Shown here piece by piece: positions 1 through 8,795 of a stretch of DNA of 64,000 bases. This DNA is from Hyphomicrobiales bacterium. Lineage in GTDB: Bacteria; Pseudomonadota; Alphaproteobacteria; Rhizobiales; JAJFHB01. The stretch lies in NCBI GenBank assembly GCA_021775755.1, contig JAJFHE010000047.1:1-64000 (forward strand). The letters are read 5' to 3'. Position numbers and translations under genes: made by a program. Below the pieces are notes generated by a model. That model was not told where the DNA came from. It did no database searches and saw only the letters and a list, made by a program, of their open reading frames with translations. Every line of letters begins with the position of its first letter. The first letter of the stretch is position 1.

Positions 1-74
1 GTCTGCTCGCCGCGGATCGCCTCAAGAGCAACACGCGCCTTGAACTCTGCCGTAAACCGTCTGCGCTTCGTCAT
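1..74 (-). CDS. IS3-family transposase OrfA, N-terminal fragment
   Basis: On the minus strand an ATG at 74-72 opens a frame reading MTKRRRFTAEFKARVALEAI and continuing to the window edge. This is the typical start of the helix-turn-helix OrfA protein of IS3-family elements (HTH_8 family), which binds the terminal repeats and is fused by frameshifting to the DDE transposase OrfB. Only 24 residues are visible, so intactness cannot be judged. A plausible Shine-Dalgarno (AAGGAC) lies about 10 nt upstream. Confidence 0.75.
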   Translation of the reverse strand, partial: MTKRRRFTAEFKARVALEAIRGEQ

Positions 75-135
75 CGTGGATCGTCCTTATCATCGGTCAA
101 TCCACCTTAGCTACCTGTCTCAGATTCGGGGACCA
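1..135 (-). mobile_element. Left end of an IS3-family insertion sequence (partial)
   Basis: The first 135 bases look like the left end of an IS3-family element reading out of the window on the minus strand. They hold the first 24 codons of an OrfA-type transposase (74 to 1), an AAGGAC ribosome site, and a 61-nt leader ending in 5'-TGGTCCCC at position 135, a TG-start terminus as in IS3-family elements. From 137 onward the sequence reads directly as the tail of a WD40 repeat, so the element appears to have inserted inside the first caspase-like gene. The exact junction (135 +/- a few bases) and the target duplication cannot be settled without the other end of the element. Confidence 0.7.
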
Positions 136-145
136 GCTCTGTACG

Positions 146-2755
146 GTGAGAGTCTGGGACGCCAGTATCGGTCAACTCGTCAGAACACTTATCGAGCATT
201 CTGAGGAGGTCCGTTCAGTGATGTTTTCGCCTGACGGTTCAGAAATTGTGTCAGCCAGCGATGACGCGTCGGCCAGAACATGGAACCCTCACTCCGGACA
301 ACCAATTCAGGTATTTACCGGCTCAACGCCAGGGGTAACCGCTGTTGCTGAAACACCGGATGGTGCTCACATTGTATCTGCGCATTTCGACGGAACACTC
401 CGAGTGTGGAGCATGGTTGACGGGAGTTCGGTTCGAACAATTTGGGGGGCACAAAGTGCATTAACCGCCCTTGCTATCTCCAGTGATGGGGAGTTCGCCC
501 TTGCCGGGGGGCGGAATGGAGGGCTCTGGCTGTGGGATTTAAAGACCGGGATCGAACGATTTCATACCCGTCAACATGACACACAGATTTGGTCCGTATC
601 AATTTCGCCGGATGGATCACGTATCGCTTCGGGTAGCGGTGACGGGAAGGTGTTGGTTCATGATGTCGAATCCGGAAAGGTACTCAGGGAACTGGGAACT
701 GGATCTGAGCTTGTCCACTCGGTATCGTTTTCACCTGACGGCGAGTTGCTCGCGACCGATGGGAGAGACACTCAGATACAATTGTGGAATTTGAAAAGTG
801 GAAACCGAGTGAGTGTATTCAGTGGCCACGACGAACCGGTTCGTTCTGTTGTTTTTTCACCCGATGGCGATCTGATAGCCTCCGGCAGCGAGGATGCTAC
901 TGTTCGGTTGTGGGATGTAAAGTCCGGGAAATCATTGCGGACATTTCGCGGCCACGCCAGTTCTGCGACATCCGTCGCATTCTCAACAGATGGCGGCCGG
1001 GTCGTTGCAGCGGGCTATGATGGAACAATATGGGCCTGGGACGTGGCGACTGGAGCGAGCGTGTTTACACTAAACGGGCAGGCAGTACCCATTCAATCTA
1101 TGGAGCTGTCCGTCGATGGGAACAGGGTGGTCGTTGCTGCTGAAAACAACGCCGTTAATGTATGGGACATTGAAAAGTCGGAGATTGTTGTGTCGATGTT
1201 CGCAGGCGCGGGCGACTCATGGCTTACCATGACACCCCACGGGTTTTTCAGCGAGGGAGGGGACGCTACCCGGGATTTTCGAGTGAGCCGCGAATTCGAC
1301 ATCTTCTCCGTTGATCAGTTTTACGACACGCTTTCGCGTCCGGATCTTGTGCAGGAGGCTCTTGCAGGCGATCCCTTGGGTCTGTTGGTGGCCGCGGCAG
1401 AAACACTTAATCTTGACGCGCTGATAGACCGGGGCAATGCGCCGGACATCAAACTGTTGTCGCCTTCGCAGCTGTATCGCGCGGGTACCAATGCCCTAAC
1501 GGCACGTATAGCGCTTGCTGATAAGGGAGGCGGCGTTGGCCGTGTTCAGTGGATAGTCAATGGCACCACGATAGCACTCGATGAACGGGATGTTGGTTCA
1601 TTAGAAACGCCGGTGGCCGGTGTGATGCGCACTGTCGAGCTAACACGCGAACTGCCACTCGAACCAGGTGAAAACGTCCTTCAAGTTGTCGCATACAACG
1701 CTGCCAACCAGATAGCTTCGGAGTCTGAGACCGTATCTGTTTTTTGGGAGGGTGCGACAGCTGATGGGCGACCGGACCTGCACATCCTGGCCGCCGGGGT
1801 AAATGATTATTTGGATCATAGTTTACAGCTCAACTATGCCGTGCCGGACGCTCGTTCGATTGCTGCTGCATTCGAGCAGTCGGGAAGTGAACTATTCGGT
1901 GATGTTCATGTAACAACACTCTTTGACGAGGCGGTTACACAAGAAGGTCTCGAACGGACGTTCGAAAGATTGTCGTCTGATGTAAAGCCTGCGGACATTT
2001 TTGTGTTTTTTCTCGCCGGGCACGGGAAAACTGTTGATGGCCGCTACTACTTTCTGCCTCAGGATTTTCGATACCGCAATCAAGACTCAATCACATCGGA
2101 CGGCATCGGGCAGGACCGCTGGCAGCAATGGTTCGCGCGCATTCAAGCGCGCAAATCTGTGTTGATGTACGACACTTGTGAAAGCGGCTCCTTGACGGGT
2201 AGCCGTATCGTTGAACGTGGTCTTGGACGCCTTGCAGCCATGGATAGGCTGACACGCGCTATGGGGCGAACGGTGCTTTCCGCAGCGACTGACAACGCGC
2301 CAGCTCTTGAGGGGTTCCGTGGCCATGGGGTGTTTACGTACGCGCTCCTTGAAGCAATGGGCCTTGGAGACGCAAGCGGTAATGGGCGAATCGAAGTAAC
2401 GGAGCTTGCAAGCCATATCGATGCACGAGTACCTGCCATCAGTGAGTCAGCGTTCGGCTACATACAATTTCCGCAAATGCGCATCGTCGGTTCGAATTTT
2501 CCGATTGGTTCGACTTTTTCCGCACTTGATCTTTCTGACTCCCTCGCAGGAGCAGTCCCTGCCGAGCCCACACATGTCATTACATCCCGCGCCACAATAC
2601 GTACCCAAAGCAGCGATGATGGTGTTGCTGTTGGCGAAACATTGGCAGGACATCAAGTTCGCATGATTGAGTCGGAGGGTGAATGGGCGCTGATAGCGCG
2701 AGACGGGCGGGAGCTTGGGTATGTGCCGTTGAGCGTCGTGCTTCGCTTGAACTGA
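146..2755 (+). CDS. Caspase-like WD40 protein (type A), 5'-truncated by an IS (gene 1)
   Basis: The 869-residue frame is the C-terminal part of a type A protein. Eight complete WD40 repeats plus the end of a ninth fill residues 1-350; the parent probably had 14, like its three intact type A siblings. A linker with GFF and FYDTLSRPDLV motifs (about 355-420), an Ig-like segment (about 440-530), a caspase-like domain (about 540-770; His626 in LAGHGKT, Cys678 in DTCESGS) and an SH3b tail (about 805-869) follow. The signal peptide, PGB repeat and roughly five WD40 repeats are missing. The reading frame is open back to the IS junction (CTC TGT ACG GTG from 137), so GTG 146 is only the first possible start and is not preceded by a convincing ribosome site. 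It is probably a pseudogene in practice, though the catalytic dyad is intact. Its sequence is visibly AT-richer than genes 3-9. Confidence 0.85.
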   Translation: MRVWDASIGQLVRTLIEHSEEVRSVMFSPDGSEIVSASDDASARTWNPHSGQPIQVFTGSTPGVTAVAETPDGAHIVSAHFDGTLRVWSMVDGSSVRTIWGAQSALTALAISSDGEFALAGGRNGGLWLWDLKTGIERFHTRQHDTQIWSVSISPDGSRIASGSGDGKVLVHDVESGKVLRELGTGSELVHSVSFSPDGELLATDGRDTQIQLWNLKSGNRVSVFSGHDEPVRSVVFSPDGDLIASGSEDATVRLWDVKSGKSLRTFRGHASSATSVAFSTDGGRVVAAGYDGTIWAWDVATGASVFTLNGQAVPIQSMELSVDGNRVVVAAENNAVNVWDIEKSEIVVSMFAGAGDSWLTMTPHGFFSEGGDATRDFRVSREFDIFSVDQFYDTLSRPDLVQEALAGDPLGLLVAAAETLNLDALIDRGNAPDIKLLSPSQLYRAGTNALTARIALADKGGGVGRVQWIVNGTTIALDERDVGSLETPVAGVMRTVELTRELPLEPGENVLQVVAYNAANQIASESETVSVFWEGATADGRPDLHILAAGVNDYLDHSLQLNYAVPDARSIAAAFEQSGSELFGDVHVTTLFDEAVTQEGLERTFERLSSDVKPADIFVFFLAGHGKTVDGRYYFLPQDFRYRNQDSITSDGIGQDRWQQWFARIQARKSVLMYDTCESGSLTGSRIVERGLGRLAAMDRLTRAMGRTVLSAATDNAPALEGFRGHGVFTYALLEAMGLGDASGNGRIEVTELASHIDARVPAISESAFGYIQFPQMRIVGSNFPIGSTFSALDLSDSLAGAVPAEPTHVITSRATIRTQSSDDGVAVGETLAGHQVRMIESEGEWALIARDGRELGYVPLSVVLRLN

Positions 2756-2818
2756 ATACGAGCGTTTGCTTTGCCCAAAAGTCACGGGGCGTAAGGGTTG
2801 GTCGAGGGGGTCTAGACG

Positions 2819-5800
2819 ATGATACGCAGTTTAATTGTTGCCAGTCTCGCCGCGGCCATACTGTCGATGAACGCGTGCTTGTTCGACGAACGCGCATCAG
2901 CCAACTCCAATCTGCAGGAGATTCAGTCAATACTTTCGGATTTGGGATACGCCCCCGGCCCTGCGGACGGCAACTGGAGTGAGCAGACGGAAGCGGCGGC
3001 AAAAGAATATCTGTCACTCAACAACTTCCCGCAGGGGCTGATATTCGCAGAATCGAGCAGGGACGATGAAACGTTGCTGTTGCTCCTTCGTGGTTCGTGG
3101 GATGACGTGGTGGAGGGGCTTTCGGAGCGGGCAGAACTTACTCTGCAGAGAGAGTTTGGGGCGCCGGTTACTGGAGTCGCGTTCTCGGGCGATGGTGCTC
3201 GCTTGGCCACCGGTGTCGCCGACAACGTGGTTTGGCTCTGGGACACAGAAACAGGTCGTCTGTTGCGTAAGATGGATGGTCATGCCGGTTTCGTCACGAC
3301 AATTGCCATGTCCCCCGACGGTAAAAGTATCGCTTCGGGCGGTTATGATAAAACCGTGCACATTTGGGATGCGAAGTCAGGTGCGCGATCACGAGTGTTC
3401 ACTGGCCATTCGGGTCGCGTGCTCTCGGTGGTTTACTCTCCCGACGGCGCGCATGTTGTCTCGGGCGATTCTCACGGTGCAATAATAGTGTGGGATGCGG
3501 AAACCGGGGTTCGGGTGCGGACTATTGTAGCGTTTCCACAAACCGTACAAACGGTGGCCGTATCGCCCGACGGAACCAGGATTTTGGCTGCCGGAGGCGG
3601 CGGTCGTGTAGTGGTTTTGGATATCGGCTCGGGAAATCTAGTTCTCTCGCTTGAGGACCATGTAGATGGGGCGCCATCAGCAGTTTACTCTCCTGACGGC
3701 ACCAGGATCGTATCAGCGAGCGGCGATGGAAAGATCATGGTTTGGGAAGCATTGTCTGGCCACTTGCTGCACACACTGCTTGGCCACTCATCCGAGGTTC
3801 GTTCAGTCGCTGTTTCGCCAAACGGCAGGCTCATCGCATCCGGCGGGCTCGATTCCAATGTGATTTTGTGGGACGCTCTGACCGGCGAATTGTTGCGGAA
3901 GTTTGAGGGGCACACCAAGGGTGTGGCGCAGGTTACATTTTCTCCGGACGGAAAGTTGCTTGCATCTGGCAGCTACGATTATTCAGCTCGGATATGGGTT
4001 GTTGATGCGAGCAAACCGGCCCGTGCGTTCTCAGGGCGGAAATTGTTTGTGTTCAGTGCGGAGTACTCTGCGGATGGTCGGTATCTGGTGTCTTCCGACG
4101 CGGACCGAATGGTACAGCTGTGGGATGTGAGAACCGGCCGTTTAGTGCGCAATTTCGAACAGCTTTCGAGCTTTTCTGGCTCTGTCGCAATTTCGCCAAA
4201 CAGTGCGTATCTCGCTACTGCTGAAGATGACGGCGTGATCACGTTATGGGAGATGATTTCGGGCCGACGGGTAAGGACACTATCAGGACATGAAGGTGGG
4301 GTCGGGTCGGTTGACTTTTCGCCTGACAGTTCTCGCATCGTATCTGGTGGTGCAGACAAGGCAGTAAGGCTTTGGGATGTTGAATCCGGTGAACTCACCA
4401 AGACGCTGGAAGGGCACACGCAAGTGGTTGATGCCGTCGCCTTCTCCCCTGATGGCAACATTATCGCCTCGGCCAGCAGGGATGGTTCGATCGGGATCTG
4501 GGACTCTAACAGCTCCAGACTGTTGCGTTTTTTGAAAGGTCATGAAGAGGGTTCGACGAATATCAGTTTTTCACCTGATGGCCTGAACTTGTTATCCGGT
4601 GGCAGGGATAACTTCGGCAGACTCTGGAACGTCCAAACCGGGCGCGAATTGCAGACATTGGCGGGTCACCGAGAATTCGTGAAAGCGGTTGCGTTCGCGG
4701 CAACTGGCGAATTTGTCGTAACTGGAAGTTATGATGGCACTCTAAGGATTTGGAGTGCGGTAACCGGTAAACTGTTACGGGTGCTCGATACACAGTCTAA
4801 TCGCGTCGAATCCGTGGCTGTTTCACCAGACGGCCGGCACATTGCGTCAGGCCACTGGGAACTTGGATTGAGCATCTGGGACGTACAGACCGGGAAACTC
4901 ATTGCAAAGCTTGTTGGAGGAAAACTCGATAGCTGGATTGCCCTTTCCGCCGAAGGCTTCTTCGCAGGAGAGGGACGTGTGGGTAACGGTCTTGTCGCTG
5001 TGCGTGGATATGAAACTTTCGATGTTGACCAGTTTCATGACTCACTCTTCCGGCCGGACCTTGTTTCGGAAGTGCTTGCTGGCGATCCGAATGGGCTCGT
5101 TGCCCGGGCAGCGGAAAACCTGAGCCTCGACGCGTTGATCGACACTGGCAAACCGCCCGTCATAGAAATTATCTCCCCCCAGCCGCTACGCGAAGCTGAG
5201 GCTGACGCCGTCAACGTTCAACTTCAGCTCACCGACCAGGATGGTGGCATCGGGCGGGTGGAATGGCGCGTCAATGGCACCACCGTCGGCCTCGACGAAA
5301 ATGTGCTTGAGCGCACCGAGACGGAGGTGTCCACCGGCCGGACGCTTGAGCTCGCGCGCACGCTGCTGCTTGAGCCTGGCGACAATGTCATTGAGGTTGT
5401 CGCCTATAACGCGGCAAACCGGATTGCGTCGGAACCGGCAACCGTGAGCGTTTCGTGGGACGGTGTTTCAGGCGCCGCGCCGCCGGACCTGCATGTGCTG
5501 GCGGTCGGTGTGAACGAGTACCGCGACACCCGGCTGCGGCTTAACTACGCCGTGCCGGATGCAAGGGCGATCGCCGAAGCATTCCGTCAGGCGGGCCCCG
5601 GTCTCTACAACGAGATCCACGTGCATACGCTGTTCGATGAAGAGGTAACGGTGGACGGCCTTGAGCGGATGTTCGGCACGCTTGCCGGCGACGTCAGCGC
5701 GCGCGACGTGTTCGTGTTTTTTATCGCCGGGCACGGCAAGACGGTCGACGGGCGCTACTATTTCATTCCCCAGGACTTCCGGTTCCAGAACGAGGACTCC

Positions 5801-6472
5801 ATTGTTACGGACGGTATCGGGCAGAACCTCTGGCAGTCCTGGCTGGCGCGTGTCCAGGCGCGCAAGTCTCTTCTGCTCTACGACACCTGTGAAAGCGGTT
5901 CGCTCACCGGTGACCGCATTGCCGAGCGCGGTCTCGGGCGTCTGACCGCCATAGACAAGCTGACGCGGGCCATGGGGCGCACGGTGCTGTCGGCCTCCAC
6001 CGACGATGCGCCCGCTCTTGAAGGGTATCGCGGCCACGGGGTCTTCACATACGCCTTGCTGGAGGCGATGGCCGATGGCGACAGCAACGGCAATGCCCGC
6101 ATCGAAGTAACGGAGCTTGCCGCCTTCGTCGATGACCGGGTGCCCGAGATCAGCGAGGCGGCGTTCGGATTTACCCAGGTGCCGCAGATGCGAATTGTCG
6201 GGTCGAACTTTCCGGTCGGTGCTCGTATTGCAGCATTGGAAGGAGTTGAAAGCGTACCTGCTGCGCCGCCGATACCGCGCGTGCCGACACATGTGGTGCT
6301 GTCGGGCGGGCCGGTCCGGGCGGCAGCGGATGGCAATGCCGTCGAAGTTGGCTCCGTTACGGCGGGGTATCGAATTTCCGTTGTTGCCGAAGAAGGCGGC
6401 TGGGCGCGTATCGCCCGTGACGGTCGGATGCTCGGGTATGTGCCCGTCGAGACCCTGATCCGGCTGCAATAA
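2819..6472 (+). CDS. Exported PGB-WD40-caspase-like-SH3b protein (type A, gene 2)
   Basis: This 1217-residue protein starts with a signal peptide (cleavage likely after Ala28, ASA|NS) and one PGB-like repeat (about 30-95, GYAPGPADGNW). Fourteen WD40 repeats (about 105-700) should form two seven-bladed propellers. A linker with GFF and FHDSLFRPDLV motifs, an Ig-like segment (about 775-880), a caspase-like domain (about 885-1115) and a C-terminal SH3b domain follow. The predicted dyad is His972 (IAGHGKT) and Cys1024 (YDTCESGS). The Asp two residues before Cys is the position that gives metacaspases a preference for Arg/Lys at P1. The first two thirds are AT-richer than the caspase third. ATG 2819 has only a weak ribosome site (GGGGG about 8 nt upstream) but is the start that yields a signal peptide. 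A Cys at residue 20 is not a good lipobox. Substrate unknown. Confidence 0.88.
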   Translation: MIRSLIVASLAAAILSMNACLFDERASANSNLQEIQSILSDLGYAPGPADGNWSEQTEAAAKEYLSLNNFPQGLIFAESSRDDETLLLLLRGSWDDVVEGLSERAELTLQREFGAPVTGVAFSGDGARLATGVADNVVWLWDTETGRLLRKMDGHAGFVTTIAMSPDGKSIASGGYDKTVHIWDAKSGARSRVFTGHSGRVLSVVYSPDGAHVVSGDSHGAIIVWDAETGVRVRTIVAFPQTVQTVAVSPDGTRILAAGGGGRVVVLDIGSGNLVLSLEDHVDGAPSAVYSPDGTRIVSASGDGKIMVWEALSGHLLHTLLGHSSEVRSVAVSPNGRLIASGGLDSNVILWDALTGELLRKFEGHTKGVAQVTFSPDGKLLASGSYDYSARIWVVDASKPARAFSGRKLFVFSAEYSADGRYLVSSDADRMVQLWDVRTGRLVRNFEQLSSFSGSVAISPNSAYLATAEDDGVITLWEMISGRRVRTLSGHEGGVGSVDFSPDSSRIVSGGADKAVRLWDVESGELTKTLEGHTQVVDAVAFSPDGNIIASASRDGSIGIWDSNSSRLLRFLKGHEEGSTNISFSPDGLNLLSGGRDNFGRLWNVQTGRELQTLAGHREFVKAVAFAATGEFVVTGSYDGTLRIWSAVTGKLLRVLDTQSNRVESVAVSPDGRHIASGHWELGLSIWDVQTGKLIAKLVGGKLDSWIALSAEGFFAGEGRVGNGLVAVRGYETFDVDQFHDSLFRPDLVSEVLAGDPNGLVARAAENLSLDALIDTGKPPVIEIISPQPLREAEADAVNVQLQLTDQDGGIGRVEWRVNGTTVGLDENVLERTETEVSTGRTLELARTLLLEPGDNVIEVVAYNAANRIASEPATVSVSWDGVSGAAPPDLHVLAVGVNEYRDTRLRLNYAVPDARAIAEAFRQAGPGLYNEIHVHTLFDEEVTVDGLERMFGTLAGDVSARDVFVFFIAGHGKTVDGRYYFIPQDFRFQNEDSIVTDGIGQNLWQSWLARVQARKSLLLYDTCESGSLTGDRIAERGLGRLTAIDKLTRAMGRTVLSASTDDAPALEGYRGHGVFTYALLEAMADGDSNGNARIEVTELAAFVDDRVPEISEAAFGFTQVPQMRIVGSNFPVGARIAALEGVESVPAAPPIPRVPTHVVLSGGPVRAAADGNAVEVGSVTAGYRISVVAEEGGWARIARDGRMLGYVPVETLIRLQ

Positions 6473-6595
6473 CACCCAAATGCACAAGCCGTCGGCACAC
6501 GTTTCATGCCCCCGAAACCGCTCGTAATTCAGGCTGGATTTGGTATTGCGGCGCCGTGAAGCTATTCTTGATCTTCCAACGAGACGGGATGGGCC

Positions 6596-8605
6596 ATGGT
6601 TCGCAAGTTTTTCTTACTGCTTGTGGTTTGTTTCTCGGTAACTGTTGCACCGCTCCAGGACGATGCCCATGCGGATGCAAGGGTCGCGGCGGTGCAGCGG
6701 ATGCTGACCACGCTCGGTTACGACCCGGGACCGGCCGATGGCGTCTGGGGGCGGCGGACCACGCGCGCGGCACGCGCATTTGTACACTCAAGGTCCATCA
6801 GCCCGTCACGGATATTCGGTTCCGACGGGGTCAACATAAGCGCGGTCGGGGTCAACATAAGCTTGCTTGTTCGTGAGTTGAGAGTGGCTGTTGCAAACTT
6901 GTCGACAAACACCGGCGGTGCAGTTCATGTTGGTGTGAGCAGGCGGGATATTAGACGCATCGAGGAACTTCTGAGACAGGTTGGATACGATCCAGGCCCG
7001 GTAGATGGCGTGTGGAACAGTCGAACTGCAGTTGCGGTGGACCGATTTGCGAGGTCCATTGGCCTTAGCGAGAGGGCATGGCGTACGGGCAGGTTGGTAA
7101 AGGCATATGTGCTTATCGGCCGGTTGAGGAGAGCGGCGAGCTCGCGCGAAGAAGCTCCGCAAACCGCGCAATCGGATTTCGGCGCCACTCAGGACCTCGG
7201 TACTCTGCATGTTCTCAGAATAGAACGTCGGTTGATGGAGCTGGGATTCGATCCGGGGCCGCTCGATGGCACCTGGGACAGCCGAACTATGGACGCCAGC
7301 CGCCGTTTCGGCCGGGCGCACAATGTCGACATCGCGACGTGGCTGACGGCAGGACGCGTCGACTCGAGAGCATTAATCCGGCAACTCACGGCGGCTGAGA
7401 ACAGCCAGACTAATGCAGGAGCGCAACAGGTCGCGGGTACGGGGTCCAGCGAAGGCGGCATTTCCGGGTCGACCTCGCCCGATGAGTTGACGCAGGTCAT
7501 TCAGGCGGGCGCTACGGCATTGCTTGAGGCTGACTATGCCGTTGCCGTTGCGCAGTTTACCCGCGCCATCGAACTCGATCCAGGCCAGCCGGAGCACTAT
7601 GGCTATAGAGGCCGTGCCTATCTTGCGGGCGGCAACACGGCGCGCGCATTCGATGATTTCAACAACGCTCTCAGGCTAAACGATGCCTACACGGCAGGCT
7701 ATGCATATCGCGCGGCGGCCTATGAGCGCAGAGGGAACTATGCGCGTGCGCTGGAAGATCGCGCGGCTGCATTGCGGCTTGAGCCGGACAATGCGCAATT
7801 TCAGGCAGCTTTGGCGCAAACAGCGCAGCGCCTGGCAGCGTCGTCCAGTGCCGCCACACAGGACGATTCGGGCCAGGCGTTGGCCGCGCCCGCGCTTGGG
7901 TCCGAACGCCGGATAGCACTGGTTGTCGGCAATTCGCGGTATCAGCATGCGCCGTCTTTGCGCAACCCCGCGGGAGATGCCCGGGCGATGGCGGACGCGT
8001 TCGAGCGTCTCGGCTTCTCCGATGTCACGCTTGAGTTCGATCTTGACCGCGACGCGCTCGCCGCGGCATTGCGCGCATTCACCGACCAGGCTGTCTCGGC
8101 GGACTGGGCGGTTATCTATTTCGCCGGGCACGGATTTGAGATTGATGGTGTCAACTATCTGGTGCCGGTCGACGCCAAGCTTGAGCGTGACGCGCATGTG
8201 CGCTGGGAAACGGTATCGCTCGACGATGTACTGGGTGCCATGTCGGGCGCGCGCAAACTCAGGCTCGCTATCCTCGATGCCTGCCGCAACAACCCGTTCA
8301 CGAGCCGCATGCAGATGTCGGGCACACGCAGTGTTGGGCGCGGGCTCGGGCTGATCGAGCCCGAAGGTGGCACGCTGGTGGCCTATGCGGCACGGCATGG
8401 GCAGGTAGCGCTCGATGGCGACGGCGCGAACAGCCCTTACGTAAATGCGCTGCTGCGGCATTTGAACACGGAAAAGCTCGAAATCGGATTGATGTTCCGC
8501 CGCGTGCGCGACACGGTTCGCCAGCTTACCGCCCGTTCGCAGGAACCATACGTCTATGGCTCGCTGCCGAGCGAGGAACTCTACTTCAACCCGGATGGAG
8601 GGTGA
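6596..8605 (+). CDS. Exported PGB-TPR-caspase-like protein (type B, gene 3)
   Basis: The 669-residue product has a signal peptide ending near residue 26 (DAHA|DARV), then three PGB-like repeats (about 28-100, 118-185, 200-265). Each has the (G)YDPGPxDGxW turn followed by an Ala/Arg-rich helix. About three TPR units (about 300-405, with FTRAIELDPG) precede the caspase-like domain (about 435-665). The catalytic pair is His512 in FAGHGFE and Cys563 in DACRNNPF, the motif common in exported caspase-family proteins of alphaproteobacteria. A 21-bp tandem duplication inside repeat 1 lengthens it by seven residues. ATG 6596 is the start that gives a full signal peptide; its ribosome site is poor. It lies 123 bp after gene 2 with no clear terminator between them. 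Confidence 0.88.
   Translation: MVRKFFLLLVVCFSVTVAPLQDDAHADARVAAVQRMLTTLGYDPGPADGVWGRRTTRAARAFVHSRSISPSRIFGSDGVNISAVGVNISLLVRELRVAVANLSTNTGGAVHVGVSRRDIRRIEELLRQVGYDPGPVDGVWNSRTAVAVDRFARSIGLSERAWRTGRLVKAYVLIGRLRRAASSREEAPQTAQSDFGATQDLGTLHVLRIERRLMELGFDPGPLDGTWDSRTMDASRRFGRAHNVDIATWLTAGRVDSRALIRQLTAAENSQTNAGAQQVAGTGSSEGGISGSTSPDELTQVIQAGATALLEADYAVAVAQFTRAIELDPGQPEHYGYRGRAYLAGGNTARAFDDFNNALRLNDAYTAGYAYRAAAYERRGNYARALEDRAAALRLEPDNAQFQAALAQTAQRLAASSSAATQDDSGQALAAPALGSERRIALVVGNSRYQHAPSLRNPAGDARAMADAFERLGFSDVTLEFDLDRDALAAALRAFTDQAVSADWAVIYFAGHGFEIDGVNYLVPVDAKLERDAHVRWETVSLDDVLGAMSGARKLRLAILDACRNNPFTSRMQMSGTRSVGRGLGLIEPEGGTLVAYAARHGQVALDGDGANSPYVNALLRHLNTEKLEIGLMFRRVRDTVRQLTARSQEPYVYGSLPSEELYFNPDGG
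6827..6862 (+). repeat. 21-bp-period tandem duplication inside gene 3
   Basis: The 15-bp string GGGGTCAACATAAGC occurs at 6827-6841 and again at 6848-6862, a period of 21 bp that keeps the frame. It encodes a repeated GVNIS in the end of the first PGB-like repeat. It is most simply a replication-slippage duplication. Confidence 0.85.
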
Positions 8606-8716
8606 GGCCGCCGCGCTGTTTGAACGGCCACCGTTTTGATTTGCCTCCTTATAATGCTAAAGTCGCGCGATAACGCGTATGCGGGGGCAGCGGCGGTCGC
8701 GGCCGCATGGGAACCG

Positions 8717-8738
8717 GGGTGTGACCGAGATCACACCC
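8717..8738. promoter_or_regulatory. CRP/FNR-family type operator upstream of gene 4
   Basis: A perfect 8-bp inverted repeat with a 6-bp spacer reads TGTGA-N6-TCACA at its core (8720-8735), identical to the core of the CRP consensus. Its centre lies about 68 bp before the ATG of gene 4 at 8796, in the 190-bp gap between genes 3 and 4. A TATAAT hexamer sits upstream at 8650-8655, but I found no well-spaced -35 for it, so whether the site activates or represses is open. Confidence 0.6.
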
Positions 8739-8795
8739 TTTGCGCTTGGCCGATGAAAAGATGACGTTGACTGCCGTCAATCGGAGGGTCAGCTC

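Noticed and set aside
2819-2905. Lipoprotein signal in gene 2 (Cys at residue 20) and in gene 8 (Cys in the signal region)
   Set aside because: The residues before the Cys (SMNAC, TNHC) do not fit the L-[AS]-[GA]-C lipobox, and good signal peptidase I sites follow.
5468-6487. 339-residue minus-strand open frame opposite the gene 2 caspase domain
   Set aside because: Similar antisense frames occur opposite the other type A caspase domains; this is a by-product of shared codon use.
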